In this document: piece after piece, positions 36,901 through 42,382 of the stretch
Numbering within the stretch: the stretch's first letter is position 1
How the letters are laid out: each line of letters starts with the position of its first letter
Source of the DNA: an uncultured Clostridia bacterium
GTDB lineage: Bacteria; Bacillota; Clostridia; Christensenellales; UBA1242
Reading direction: 5' to 3'
Assembly: GCA_934754355.1 (NCBI GenBank)
Contig: CAKVID010000004.1
Span: forward strand, 134,401-198,400
DNA: 64,000 bases
The notes under the pieces: model-generated
Databases searched by the model: none
What the model saw: only the letters and a program-made list of their open reading frames with translations
What the model was told of the DNA's origin: nothing
Translations under genes and position numbers: made by a program

Positions 36901-39786
36901 CAATGAGATAACTGCGCCATAATCTACATCTTTTTTGTAACTATCATCAAAATCAACTACACTGCCATCAGGCATTTTAGCCTTGAATAGAACTGTAATA
37001 GTTTTCTTCTCGTAAACTGTATAGAAAGTCAAATTTCTATCAATTGTATTTGCTGGGATAACTGGATATACACCGTCTACAATAGCGTATTTTATCTCTC
37101 CGCCATCAGTAGAAGAGAAACCAGTTAATTTGTAACCAATTTTGCTATCGAATGGCTGACCAAGAGCATTCTCTGATGGGAATGTAAAGTCTTCATTAAA
37201 TGCAATAGTTATAGTTATTTGAGTAGCGGTCTTATCGCCACTAGCCATAGTATCTTTGATTGTTACATTGTATTTCTTTGCTTCCCACTCAGCCACAAGT
37301 ACAACTTTCCTGCCTTCTTGCAAAGCCATCTCTGTCTTCTCTGAAACTGCAACAGTTACACCATCGGCTTTGTAATTGTAATAATAGTATTTGCCGTCAA
37401 TATTTAGGAAGTCGAATGTCGTTTTCTGAGTATCGCTTGTCTTGATTAATTTATCTCCAACAACACCATCGCTTATTTTTATTCTCCAACCTTTGAAAAT
37501 ATAATTTTCTTTGGCAATACTCTTAAGTCCACTACCAACATACAAATTAATCTTCAAATTGCCCGAACTTAATTCGGAATATTTATAACTAGTAACAGCA
37601 TTACCTGCAAATGTACCACCATTAGCATCATATTCTACTTCAAAATTAGTAGTCCAACTTGCATAGTAAATAGCGTCTCCATCAATCAAGAAATTAGATG
37701 ATGATGTATAGGCTTGACCATATCTATTAGTCTCTGCTTCGCTAAGTGCAATATTATCTCTAACTTTTCTTTTTAATGTGCTATATTCATTTGCTTTGTA
37801 ATCCACCTTAGACCAACCATCGAATATATAACCCTCTCTAGTTGGGCTCTTAGGGTAGTATTTGTAAGTTCCGCCATAAACTGGAGCATAAGTCTCAAAT
37901 ACTGTACCTCCAGACGACAACTCGTCATTATCATTTAGGTAGAATTTGACAGTATAAGGAGTTTTTAGCCAATACACAATAAGTGTTGCACTTGCTCTTC
38001 CTATGGTGTATTTGAAGTCTGGGTTAATTTCTCCCGTTGCTGACCTCTCCAAATATCTAGTTGCAAGTGAACTTGTACCTGTTGTCCAGCCTGCGAAATA
38101 ATTATATTTCTTAGTCCATTCGCTACCAGTAATTCTAGTGATATCTGCCATATTTGGCAACATGAACCACTCGCCTTCAATACCTGAATATTCAAAGTAT
38201 TTCTGATTGCTACCTTGTGCATATGCAAATTTAATTATATACACTTTTGACCATTGAGCAAATAATGTTGCAACATCACTAATTGTATGAACATATACAC
38301 TATTGCTATAACTAATTGTACCAGTCTGTCTATTCATGCCTAGAGTCTCTGTCCATGGTTCTTGTTGCCACAAAGCATACCACTTAGTATCTTCGCTCTT
38401 AGTATTAGTGCTATCTGTCCAACCTACAAGCCTATAATTTCTGTTGCTATCTCTGAATGCTTGACTAACTACATCTAGAGTTTCCAAATTAACTTTGGAA
38501 TAATGTCCGCCATTCTCGTATCCAGAATAAGTAAATTCGCCGTCATTATAATATTTGCCATATTCATCAATTATTACGCCATTCTCGTCTAAGAAGACCT
38601 TAAATAGATGAATTGGTGCTATTTTGCCATTAGAACTATTAGAATTCTTATTGAAAGTAATTTCGTAAGATTTTCTTTGCCATTTGGAATAGATATCAAA
38701 AGAATACAATACATTATCGTCACTATCTCTATCGCCTGTATCTTTACCCAAAATCTCTATAGTTGTGCCATTTGCTAATTTATATTCGTAATATGGCTGA
38801 CCATTTGCTTTGATTTTAAGATCTAGTTGCATAGCACTATCAATAGGCAAGGTGTAGTCTTCGTCCAAGAACCAACCCTTGAATTCATATTCGCCATATG
38901 CCATTCCAGCATTTACTTCATTTAGAGTAATATCCGAATAACCCTTATCTACAAATTCTACAAGGCTATCCATATATCTTACTCTGTCTTTGATAACGCT
39001 TTCTCTATCGTTATTTGTGTCACCAGTAATATTCTTGATAATATACTCGCCAGTACTATCTTTTAGAGGATTGTTGCTACTATCTAATTGATACTCAATA
39101 CCAGTATGAAGATTGACATCATATTGATTTTTCTCAAAGTAAGCATAGAAATCAATATCGGAAGGAATATCAATAACATATTCTTGACCGGCATACTTTA
39201 GATAATCCTTGGCTGTAGGGTCGTCTTCTGATACAACCTTAGTTGTCCAACCAACGAAATGATATCCTGGTTTGTTATTAAAGTCTGGAAGAAGATTATT
39301 GAAAGAGTCTCTACCTGTAGGAAGGCTAGGTATCTTAGTTCCGTATTCATATATCTCTGGATATGTATTTCTTGGAGGGATATAGGTCTTGTACATATAA
39401 GTGCCAAGGTTCTCATCAAAGTACTGCACATGATATTTAACCCTATAACTATTAGCCTGATAATTGGCGTATAGATTAAGGACATCGGTTGTAAGTTCGG
39501 CGTCTTTATCAAGAATTGTACCGCCATTCAACTCAAAATCATCATATGTCCAATACTTGAAAGTATAACCACTCTTCTCCATATCTGGAAGGGAAGATAG
39601 CGTGGAGTACTTCTTGACCGCAAAAGACCTAATAGGTGTATAGTCTGTGTCGTACAAATATACCCTAGTCTTTGGGTAAAGGTACACATAAAGGATTGTT
39701 GACAAGAACGCCAACAACAAAAGAATGATAATTATAATCGTTCTTATAAAGAGATTTTTTCTCTCATTACTTTCTCTCTCTTCCAT
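15940..39786 (-). CDS. Giant membrane-anchored InlB B-repeat (Flg_new-type) surface protein
   Basis: One open frame encodes 7948 residues. The N-terminus has an acidic/basic cytoplasmic tail and a single hydrophobic segment (about 16-37), a signal anchor with no cleavage site seen. The rest should lie outside the cell. Much of the N-terminal half is repeats of the InlB B-repeat/Flg_new type: YTVKFY or YNVTIK strands, a G-Y-x-F-x-G-W core, and endings such as ITLYAVWQDKY, spaced roughly every 70-130 residues. The middle becomes diverged and Asn/Ser/Thr-rich. The last ~430 residues carry CxxC pairs. No LPXTG, LysM or SLH domain is seen. The ATG has GAGGGA upstream and a good promoter. An adhesin or cell-surface fibre role is inference. 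Confidence 0.92.
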   Translation of the reverse strand: MEERESNERKNLFIRTIIIIILLLLAFLSTILYVYLYPKTRVYLYDTDYTPIRSFAVKKYSTLSSLPDMEKSGYTFKYWTYDDFELNGGTILDKDAELTTDVLNLYANYQANSYRVKYHVQYFDENLGTYMYKTYIPPRNTYPEIYEYGTKIPSLPTGRDSFNNLLPDFNNKPGYHFVGWTTKVVSEDDPTAKDYLKYAGQEYVIDIPSDIDFYAYFEKNQYDVNLHTGIEYQLDSSNNPLKDSTGEYIIKNITGDTNNDRESVIKDRVRYMDSLVEFVDKGYSDITLNEVNAGMAYGEYEFKGWFLDEDYTLPIDSAMQLDLKIKANGQPYYEYKLANGTTIEILGKDTGDRDSDDNVLYSFDIYSKWQRKSYEITFNKNSNSSNGKIAPIHLFKVFLDENGVIIDEYGKYYNDGEFTYSGYENGGHYSKVNLETLDVVSQAFRDSNRNYRLVGWTDSTNTKSEDTKWYALWQQEPWTETLGMNRQTGTISYSNSVYVHTISDVATLFAQWSKVYIIKFAYAQGSNQKYFEYSGIEGEWFMLPNMADITRITGSEWTKKYNYFAGWTTGTSSLATRYLERSATGEINPDFKYTIGRASATLIVYWLKTPYTVKFYLNDNDELSSGGTVFETYAPVYGGTYKYYPKSPTREGYIFDGWSKVDYKANEYSTLKRKVRDNIALSEAETNRYGQAYTSSSNFLIDGDAIYYASWTTNFEVEYDANGGTFAGNAVTSYKYSELSSGNLKINLYVGSGLKSIAKENYIFKGWRIKISDGVVGDKLIKTSDTQKTTFDFLNIDGKYYYYNYKADGVTVAVSEKTEMALQEGRKVVLVAEWEAKKYNVTIKDTMASGDKTATQITITIAFNEDFTFPSENALGQPFDSKIGYKLTGFSSTDGGEIKYAIVDGVYPVIPANTIDRNLTFYTVYEKKTITVLFKAKMPDGSVVDFDDSYKKDVDYGAVISLPVIPTIDYSGKTLKFKYWYYEVVGNDGTREVQITSGDKVIYHDADNQLIIYGHFEAESYDITIGITNPYNNASLIVSTITLDPQEKDSQITDVLYQEVMDKVYASLQELLKDYLIEGASNGIYKGYTLVGLYSTGGYDDKFEAGKLFNSTNFRILGFTTSGMTLATRWNANEVDIVYNAEEGEGGDKKTDRIVFSTIPVTLKDSSFVTVTGGQIIKSWYILDGSNKLFFDCSSILAGVGSKYGYSNLNALQKFITWDNSGKGTINLYANVAQTCNIEYYTFNGNATEKVKTQSFIFGEDINLELGDIAITGLFTGKDMKFEGWYLSNSIKFVGGQSMSAVRDYLNADNNYTIKLYANLTFIKSVYIVKVSGGITQEELYSTETIGILKYNEAGEVFYINAITLKSYPEVSSDMLPEGYTYYGLRFGENTYKKEEISGTGISIPVSGDNITLYTYYTQEYTITYKVIDGATFEDGTTEDRVETYLIGLDKVVVGGNITIKYGAKKAGYEGCFVGWQVRADNGSLGNVKYLLNAIFFPTERNVTLVPSFKTPEGGTIDAVIVLIKEKGSDDSKTFAYLTSDNKPSENQTEKHITNGYTFTFLGGDSYSWVNLSKDLYKWVDEDGNEYAVGDTFTIPVAISSGQTFTFTGVWVEKYIVNFNQPVEYESAVNYTPQRTLYRGQEYKLEEKPQIFVDGVEVEGVEFKYWTYDDNGTARIIKLGDTIVLNKEGETGYKYVGNADGSGIHYLPAPEGNNVYTLLGAWSYVTYSVTLIVTSSGTDYRLVLANVPFGTIIGNREMLNSSYAYLQNADESITNTNISNINYILNTLETDSRGIVGWSKTKDSTTADADVLNGIKDNLTLYAVWQDKYTLSFANANDTFGYNMAIADSKHLPSETIDVNDVIKYIYAKGYSTVYLEDGKWIIINSSENDYYYFVSGFRASKTLSTVSGEVTELLVDGNGRVPAFTMPVGDVTLTPVISPIYKVSFYDNIDQDGGNLVLNNEGVEKYIKFIRSGESLELNSNYTTSRINFTFNGWNTDKDSDSTITSITAVDKNINLYAIWASNRRIKFQVSLSSANGITNRNMLEMPLTKDNKVNADILNKYLNGEEITLENVVVYGNLDKVVSLMNLGHQAYSYNFNNYLLEGYIVYPKSGASTTLTLDDLLRENFGSDNYNVTEDVVVTFNLIDIFQIVYNANSSDVEGDINGIDYFVATASKTGKLVEKTISNPDGIDSSFKLPTPNVTRKHFTASMWASDAVLSNSTIRYNLSSAEDLLLNSSKLNSIATMLRNKYTQIYNLYIIWEYELIDTYVYAVADVIDSEQEGNADLPETTLVSPYKAYLLGGIDGANIGFANIPNIITIGGNRIISVGNYAYNKTNPSIAQVRYNSTIVLNSNNLNLTIGGYTLVGFSTTLYKLGESVAEDKYYAFGSEIIVDDNLIKSGVIKLYPVYTYATKDITVNTAFGGVTVRENFQLKNSDGDILTSTTAGYIYIDNMHSVDSVITSEENSKVFTVNHFTTIEIIADKPDSGYGFDKFDSNITDAGFITIDETHAYIGTADMSYLFNATNNGLDRYYIVTTYSADKVKVNINLNYGLYTLKDGFTDNGTITIGGVTDSLNYEAYTLDRANLNALIKVTSISQLSYSLDNRSDYYDFVLYSGDKVITLSQGRMIDVSQLEMSATRDGEGYYEADITIVATPKSYTVTFVMNRGTLQNVAMSATSAIYNNVDKFDIVNRSAVVFMGSEITLPTKEDITYTKGKFVKFYLNGDETKSAITKYIISKDTTFVEDFDDNAYTIQYNYKGRVTYVSGFEPNSLVTIGVEEARNIDGFSLEYWTYENGEKAFDDGEKITITKSYILYGYYSGNKITYKYTYTGGEKIVEGENGQDITLLDPSTLTDATHADNLYISGWKYNGKTFTAPSKITFAELGYIYDANNSTIVFEAVYLGRYTYTIEYVTTGLQDGDLSNASEFSSTTHYVRKSNSTDGYYLSDLKVKISEVTPLYDAGKSLYFDKYTIEYSIDNRNNWITTTDEIRVGGTLTLVEPIDNVNIIYRLTPTFVSTYSTITIDYTLTNPTDNSSLQDTNTADGNSVSSYITNREFNTGKAFSDDYLLSIASVMGSSTASFSISGDSVGFGLTIEGIDWFEYTLLGYKITLYRTLDDTNPVTRQFLFGQSANEDRSIAGFAKAKLTSIWEQKYVIYYYNQSNTLLKKDYHEFDESISAIATLNKDIASSENFYLNGYAFVGWTTISGNNHVVNSVDEFVTFASEIEVEKGNRRVFLYPAQAKIYTLKFITEGVDSEDSTNFVFGSYSTPTIHLGINDSNSINLANYMLSAGNYFDYSDLSKLYTSYDSTKYTFKGFASSTDGEPNTTYTFDSSAINGNNINAYVIWRKNSYNITFTFEAYDNSGDNTNLLANYIFEINKYYADNMNFAWSYDASTNYFDILADTENNGNWISDIKNSDGVCLEEKINSILSNEGIDYLSAIKFVHEVGSSEAELDVSNPYMVTSSDTIRVIFVTPVYRLSYRVYGDAKYQGNEVKNNELYSEIISLGSVVTPKINISDIEVAGYNIDYWASTGDTNFFAGGSHTIGSSDIEASKVTSEYRLIISPHYSTAYELNFYYFASLEDLKNYEMAVENGDNNANDYYTKLGDTINVSLNDTIGLYETDSDGNVIYDEYSPRKKYLDAAKTIRATIFDSYLQSNVVEVVVDKNNNSKTRINSLQDLFTVFANYEYVTNGEIRVNNDEKTYMVFDLDDGNYYTNSYSVKTYGTGNALVNNIYLKYEILSHEVSFVSAVVVENEDAEGNTSLVFDEYVSSIYNVFGEYALNSEQLNDTGDINYEGETRGLANTINSNDISNGIVTYRNSIYLMNRPFYVRAATNVSNSFIFQGWKILTSSNELVDLADSGLELSEVVDGDSGQIKYWQVRNVTKDIKFVSVYTQNFIEVVVNLTSEDGVGDQLLLSLMSFYSNLYADYSEDTANITVNESTHTTTYNIAVLYNSWLSIDVHEDLKASYKIKTVRVGSFETSGSISIGVDDSNIINNKIVINVEYAQLSYDMLLKIDQTIDGTRYSGQLDKVNYSIGEINSSSELAYTGNEFGYSADLPVGATLSGNTLGVPTLNNYTFTKWQYRDNAGNWIDLTTIDAVDIADYFNQVYIRAIFEANTINVEYVVETNYDGNKVTQEITDLRTTVTYGNSLTLPYVFIETDNYITTGFDLGNFGSKITVVASNNEVMDVLVIKATYTDIKHVVFSAGDTGFTIPSDYPVDKSTLNKIVESPIVVHSGTSYYYNKCDSNSLTAGTIKMASQETTIKGNSYVIPSATIAPIDGVQFEGFVSKMSKSYSYGDTYTYTSGDEENGLITLTAVVSTSINVKFYVTNPSDNSLATFATKIEDGIPFDIEYINLRIDKDSNYKYVDIDVDGSNTKYIKFNAMTGSNIDVAYFMQSSDVDNYKFYGWSTEKINTFTNILNLYNSSDNYDNGGYKYLSYYTLDSGICSKKAYQVITRELSEFIRNNNAQTLYAIWEQKYTVSFVDDDEILRASNKYGFGEAITFPSPSDFTLTNDTQKWIGWQSGDSRVEFVDGKAMAYMSVASAQTWRPLWQNGYTITLNTNFDRDRVSAIFAKYGQTQSNIKNGLGYPMIIDDNSLFKASGEIVTIGGKTYSSTYTYNELILDNQKISLSSISMTDCIMDSDGNVTTIYPTNLTLSNATWLNSYYTFAGWSYTPDGEVIAYDKLSAIGVQNNSNTTLYAIWNACEFDMTFCASQEDAGKGVSIDPTSVITVRFGETFNIEDYEKEEFIRNYSELYNKPGYRFREWKVIAPLTNAILRSVGLNIINNQYLYPVFDEAYTVIFKSTKDQIIAGQGDDLENCQKVINGEYVAIRDYIINTLGQDISQVKELYYNNNLAVKTNISKDTDKILFDSSKISGNDQTNKTFTIYIDVSFSINLYVPQIDTSNSNYYSYKNIDVAPDSIITVKSSSAYSEEYTLDTSAYSGNPNFVGWYFYPRVTEDVSNDKYLSRVTGTEVFRVDDLNNAIVRFKVTIEKTMSGGIEVSKYILITYTADGNEITYDLSSNGLAINFFAKLTVKQTITLGSSEDKLIQKYAQLSAISSNYLLIDNTETIDNTSTGNRDVKTYTITTAYKSSKEITFTIETEGYIIDKVNTTDNALVGYTPDNSNLVNEYSLLDRNNRYILNLNKSTTTSKIINGNTVDGMFITYTFTLEAIIVNNYTFSFEITPYTTNVEYKINADDGKFLTSSNNDFATSGAIGMLAGTNIYGNSNNKAYESNNITISYNYTTTNGYNVLTFSSVPYGARLNFEYVPNEIMHKHFDSIKFAWDSNVWKVDGNNNIGYTSISVDSSGKSITYTPVEYTGSNKTASFNTIYEIEVVFVANKIEKVELYLDFENSDPVNNTTWIKALNKTVDGHEIKTTKFANPTTQIEYTRYYIYWEIGAENISAGTDLTNKFSEWKNNFHTDFENKLASGNPGQAQIDLGVLLNYFWLDDNSNFQTYSKYKSEQSSNGYLEGNTIYSLNNGTVQLHIDLTKAMIISASTRTMDYLNTNEVLIDSNGLYVQRATISVQRDNASNTLVYGRDNVKIDYTDNTLESNLLLKARFDNNNLTFTTTPNSADGSHVEYVMSKWSAIDGGSISDGITSNTLKLGSNNANNNIKDMFAEFGTVDVHKLPEIHLRGDVVAKTFAINFYNAESDGTYPLIATFDVAYDENIANITDKDTGAYKYLHYNYSIQSMRALNSLHPAPRFKLDTNNDNGSAKFVHPIDDMSNIYGELHYLFKYWALSVGGSAYNATWALVNKTGNEYNAVNLYANYESALMIRFIKFDGNSEVECPLYLASTNFVDQFGIKYDTSLLSKDYAVNSTWLSSNANATKDANGNYEFYLRGINNITNIKVSTLQDIENAYKNDENNLAEKDMYILYPKMEIILTVYKHMTDVGYSSETAEYYTLGGKLVFEQEIITSNSGYEATNNLALSNIILGANEEALSTLAPADRYPVDYTFSMWYVGNNNSYLGTIVNNNLQQSNLSKLISDWLNSAEHTSVTTENGKLISNNIEITSDANVYPHFNAKVIVSTSAWGNLLITSGDGSTYSAGEQFSLFRSIPSFKYITPISYDENARMHLGIWYETLAKDSNGFTYAVFKIVDRTNNTTLYTINYKANQTIFDKIAMNITTKNGISRILSRAGSLDSSNSYMDIEDAYGAITLAPTAYPANVTLSTSQFVITNIPEPLKYSNTIKYNVSSLNIEGGAEFIFDTKSSESEMNWKISFKSIINGEMDSKNYVTATAQAPFFTNKLNEYLTNYRWQYSTDNGKTWNDCPDNMSALGSYPIRLAAEWKTFNVEFIRMKDTSSSITKVDTEGGEWKIKDKTYDGYKINGKTYESYLLYKGEILKYNESNLSFVFDGSPLGRSGIVAQITNNNGYAQGWLLRPTSTKVAKIDDQSTYDYQENDYAFVAWVEAKKTIDVNVDTNDGTGYTKTDGIMPGYGNVEYSISNPLVNGTTSEMSNLAINKKNKTYGSIIVGASTKVTFKFSENQNTNHNLVGITWKTGNPSIKVNAEASDYTISEYGDDLLRYVQVLFDATPTQSTYNLAYRNNKFVTYNGSADNAMYTIYGGYTIEYSLASNVLTAKIYSYWYDKSTNNISAVNTFTVALKENKTNAKDKYYPRDNYYIRDLKIFEVDTITTTNNIIDNNLDMNSGTSIINGNTITVRSTSYDGNKKVYVVKFDEYIHAVDLSYNITYAGSTSTSLSTDLAYIEAEKIDGNAVTQNITGAITTINNISNNEATGYIQYDMIKGGIYLSISDRFAGTIVPSNSKEYSYKLKSVSIAGKTVTYPTSTSSVTGAQESFDIEEASYTVDIVLTVSNAVNVLFKLTLPRAEDLRNLRISYTSNINGYVPTFNSDTATVAIPVNSTVTISNNGKTLEIFDGKTGSLLLRYVITSGDSIYTFDGWYVDSNYTHSLMEENVTRTIGGYSYNLIGFDSNTKITDTTKLTRDCAIVLSMDRSEIKIYQDNTTWYNLIKYDNSNDRIESNTDDIDFLLNKLQGTKFSSSATYTVPGGLIELMPLGIGDTLHHSRGGDNTGNYVGINSSTSRPLNIGNRWQAMNSRGDVFTLTIDANSPRKLSLGQSTQSYDNLPEYVVLRAGSKGIETANNYDVELTQGNEWVLVEYPAITANNTVTVTFTEYEDGSGNQYVLDMLKSDHDLYTGEITNQITSLYSEKYSTSRLYENLASCPRSYFANVYSDYGKEYYSPTSVTFNAGNTWTNRGSGSKVSLTGYKVYTNSSILANNVKTLNLASYSQNTIKVSPIFAETKQYKVTFINSSRYFGSQAKTYYVMDGDTYSFSYNLTGISMVTSSSGTTSTVYVPTDGTYTPGNDDYVLNGLWFKGTFTNAEFNGKFSNAYFYNSTYNLYTIASSYVSPSSSQLNIKFVPTGDVEIWPLTVKLNQHIVYGKCTNYRSFRNLPINEAQVCGLYNFVPTGLKLDARGMLRNIDLGSVVSRYFTVNNDAKWETENEVFTYSLTHNRHAMFFTNKLNWLACIQYQEAQCSYCGAIDPYYGETGGSRHTWKYGLWERKDDNKHIRSGYCTSCNKPTSEVSQHSYDVNKPLYQFVANNQHYKYYECTICGGQANRSSLENCNIKRIFSYYDSEQHRITPECTLCKNQGADSYGTHYQSNSALIEDIAGTCGGYNQEKFKCMHCKGQIIRNVGDKLEHTFEYLMKITKRRPTNNRDNTFEQYSLRDEYGISTLALQNPNQQILNDGGSGTTYPMPSCSHIATCTRCGYSREESCTMKLKVPTCANEGRWTCTHNCGFLQSVKATGKHKYHVYILRELPKGDMTCYSHKVNVGSWNKTYSGHSYTYSYTNVDVYGYTYKIKCVDCDKTDNMMYYSSYMNHDIRITSENLGKDFVINSFRDLFLTGLKASLITTILRYVLSYDSKSGECIYCGVKCERWGISLGNTVINAVANWFNLNIPLVYDSGWYVKKKQ

Positions 39787-39867
39787 TTTTCCCTCGCTTC
39801 AATCAAAGATATTACTAGTAAATATTACACACATTCGCACGCGTATATAATAATACTCTCTAGTAGT

Positions 39868-39896
39868 ATTTTATAGACAATTTGCAACCTTGTCAA
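39868..39896 (-). promoter_or_regulatory. Sigma-A promoter of the giant surface-protein gene
   Basis: Minus-strand TTGACA (39896-39891), a 17-base spacer and TAAAAT (39873-39868), giving a leader of about 75 bases before the ATG. Confidence 0.7.
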
Positions 39897-39899
39897 TTA

Positions 39900-40271
39900 A
39901 ATAACTTGTGTTACGAAAAATAATATAATTTGTTGAATTTTGAATTTTTATGCATATTTATGTAAAAGCAGGCTATATTTAGCCATTTTTTATGTACACA
40001 AATAGTTTTTGCAATTTGACTATAATTATATATTATTTATATATTTCTGGTGCTAAAATAAAAAATTTAATTCATAAATTTTTATGAATTAAAAAATTTC
40101 CGATTTTTAGAATTGTCAATAAATATTTACTTTTTGACAATTGTTAATTTTATAGTATTTTTATGCACTCATTTTTGTTCCTATTTTACATGTAAATCTA
40201 AGGTATATTTTGGGTGCAAAATATCTTAAGTTTAATTACGAATTTAGAAGATAATATAGCCTAAAATTACG
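39900..40271. other. AT-rich intergenic stretch with two palindromes
   Basis: No gene is seen. It holds a 26-base palindrome with arms TTAATTCATAAA/TTTATGAATTAA (40067-40078 with 40081-40092) and an inverted repeat AATTGTCAA/TTGACAATT (40111-40119 with 40134-40142). Either could be a regulator site for the giant gene or a weak hairpin; nothing decides between them. Confidence 0.4.
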
Positions 40272-40338
40272 AAAAAAAACAACCCTTTAGATATGGCCTT
40301 ATTCTTGGCTTTTTATCTTCTATTAGGTTGTTTTTTTT
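40272..40338 (-). terminator. Intrinsic terminator after typA
   Basis: The arms AAAAAAAACAACC and GGTTGTTTTTTTT (40272-40284 with 40326-40338) enclose a smaller GCC/GGC hairpin. It begins about 20 bases beyond the typA stop. Confidence 0.8.
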
Positions 40339-40358
40339 AGTCTAATTTTATTCACTAA

Positions 40359-42185
40359 TTATTCAACATTATTCTTCTTTCTAAAATCCATTCTGCCTCT
40401 AGTTACATGGTCAAGAATGATTTTTCTAAGTCTCAAACTCTTAGGAGTAACTTCCAAAAGTTCATCATCATCTAGGAATTCTAGGCTCTCTTCCAAAGTC
40501 ATAATCTTAGGTGCTTCTAGTCTTAGAGCATCATCACTAGCCGAAGAACGCATATTTGTTAATTGTTTCTTTTTGCATACATTTACTACAATATCTACAC
40601 CCTTAGGGTTCATTCCTACTATCATGCCACCATACACTTGAGTGCCTGGAGTAATAAATAGTCTGCCCCTTTCTTGAGAATTGTATAATCCATATTGACA
40701 TGCTTCGCCATTCTCATAAGCAATCAACGCACCAAAACTTCTTCTCTCAATATTTCCCTTGAATGCGTCATATTTCTCGAATACACTAGACATAATTCCT
40801 TCACCCTTAGTATCTGTTAAGAACTGAGATTTATATCCGAATAATCCTCTAGATGGAATTAAGAACTCTAGTCTTGTTCTATTTCCATGATTTGTCATTG
40901 TTACAAGTTCGCCCTTACGATTACCAATCTCGCTCATAACTGAGCCAACAGCATCATCTGGCACATCTGCTACAAATCTATCAATAGGTTCACATTTAAC
41001 CCCATCAATTTCTTTGTACAATACTTTTGGCATAGAAACTTGGAATTCATATCCGTCTCTACGCATATTTTCTATCAAAATTGATATATGCATTTCTCCT
41101 CTACCAAGAACGGTAAAACTATCTGCACTATCGGTATCAAAGACTTTCAAACTCAAGTCTCTAACTGCTTCTTTGTATAATCTATCTCTTAGGTGTCTAG
41201 AAGTACAATATTTGCCTTCTTTGCCTGCAAATGGACTATTATTAACACTGAATGTCATTTGAACAGAAGGTTCGCTAATCTTAACAAATGGAATAGCCTC
41301 CACCATTGATTTATCACAAATTGTATCTCCAATAGTTACATCTGGGCTACCAGCCAAGCAAACGATATCTCCAGCACTTGCCTCAGTTAGAGGTACTCTC
41401 TTAAGACCTTCAAAAGCGAATATATTAACGACCTTGAAAGGTTTAGCCTTACACTCCCCATAGTAGTTGCATACTTCTACATTATCATTAACATGGATAA
41501 CACCTCTCTCAATCTTACCAATTGAAAGTTTACCCAAATAATCATTATGCTCACTAGAACTTACAAGCATTTGGAATGGTGCATTTACATCTGCATTTGG
41601 AGCAGGAATGTAATCAACAATAGTCTTGAATATTGGTTGCATATCTGTACCCGGAACATCTGGGTCAAGGCTTGCTACTCCTTGTCTACAAGAAGCAAAT
41701 ATAAATGGACTTTCTAGTTGCTCTTCTGATGCATTCAAATCCAAGAATAATTCTAGTACTTCGTCTACAACTTCTTTTGGTCTTGCTTCTGGTTTATCAA
41801 TTTTATTTACAACAACTATTACTTTGTGGTTAAGTTCCAATGCTTTCTGCAATACAAATCTTGTCTGAGGCATAGGACCTTCAAAAGCGTCTACTACTAG
41901 TAGAACACCATCAACCATCTTAAGAACTCTCTCAACTTCGCCACCAAAATCTGCGTGTCCCGGAGTATCAATAATATTAATCTTGGTGTCTCCGTACTTA
42001 ACAGCAGTATTTTTGCTAAGGATTGTAATTCCTCTCTCTTTCTCTAGGGCATTGCTATCCATAACCCTATCTTCAATTACTTGATTATCTCTAAATACAT
42101 GACCTTGCTTAAGTAGTTCATTAACTAGACTAGTTTTGCCATGGTCAACATGGGCGATAATCGCTACATTTCTAACATTTTGCAT
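40359..42185 (-). CDS. typA: Translational GTPase TypA/BipA
   Basis: TypA/BipA is a ribosome-associated GTPase related to EF-G, used in 50S assembly and stress or low-temperature adaptation. The 608-residue length is typical. G motifs appear in order: AHVDHGKTSL (G1), KERGITIL (G2 region), DTPGHADF (G3) and VNKIDKP (G4). FEGLKRVPLTEASAGDIVCLAG (domain II) and the C-terminal SRGLFGYKSQFLTDT and GTQVYGGMIVG stretches are specific for BipA rather than EF-G or LepA. The ATG is preceded by AGGAGAAAAG. It appears monocistronic, with an extended -10 promoter about 85 bases upstream and a terminator after the stop. Confidence 0.96.
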   Translation of the reverse strand: MQNVRNVAIIAHVDHGKTSLVNELLKQGHVFRDNQVIEDRVMDSNALEKERGITILSKNTAVKYGDTKINIIDTPGHADFGGEVERVLKMVDGVLLVVDAFEGPMPQTRFVLQKALELNHKVIVVVNKIDKPEARPKEVVDEVLELFLDLNASEEQLESPFIFASCRQGVASLDPDVPGTDMQPIFKTIVDYIPAPNADVNAPFQMLVSSSEHNDYLGKLSIGKIERGVIHVNDNVEVCNYYGECKAKPFKVVNIFAFEGLKRVPLTEASAGDIVCLAGSPDVTIGDTICDKSMVEAIPFVKISEPSVQMTFSVNNSPFAGKEGKYCTSRHLRDRLYKEAVRDLSLKVFDTDSADSFTVLGRGEMHISILIENMRRDGYEFQVSMPKVLYKEIDGVKCEPIDRFVADVPDDAVGSVMSEIGNRKGELVTMTNHGNRTRLEFLIPSRGLFGYKSQFLTDTKGEGIMSSVFEKYDAFKGNIERRSFGALIAYENGEACQYGLYNSQERGRLFITPGTQVYGGMIVGMNPKGVDIVVNVCKKKQLTNMRSSASDDALRLEAPKIMTLEESLEFLDDDELLEVTPKSLRLRKIILDHVTRGRMDFRKKNNVE

Positions 42186-42269
42186 ACTTTTCTCCTAAAT
42201 CATTTAAGCCTTTATAGACTTAATTTTTCCAAAATTCATCAAAAAATTACTCCATATTTTAGCACAAGT

Positions 42270-42278
42270 ATTATAACA
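42270..42278 (-). promoter_or_regulatory. Extended -10 element upstream of typA
   Basis: Minus-strand TGTTATAAT is a perfect TATAAT preceded by TG, about 85 bases before the ATG. The -35 is not recognisable, which suits an extended -10 promoter. Confidence 0.5.
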
Positions 42279-42312
42279 TTACAAGTACTTTAAAATAAAA
42301 TATATAAAAAAA

Positions 42313-42373
42313 AGAAGAATTATATCTTAACACACAAAATTATCACTTTGCTATAAAAATATACAATTCTTCT
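42313..42373 (-). terminator. Probable terminator after CorC/HlyC gene
   Basis: Minus-strand AGAAGAATT (42373-42365) pairs with AATTCTTCT (42321-42313), followed by a run of T. The loop is long (about 43 bases), so efficiency is uncertain. Confidence 0.5.
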
Positions 42374-42382
42374 ATCAACTAA

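Noticed and set aside
16219..39474. Many short plus- and minus-strand open frames inside the giant gene
   Set aside because: They are shadows in other frames of a single continuous repeat-protein frame; none has a convincing start.
15940..39786. CRISPR array or tandem DNA repeat within the giant gene
   Set aside because: The repetition is at protein level (B-repeat modules) with low nucleotide identity, without regular spacers.
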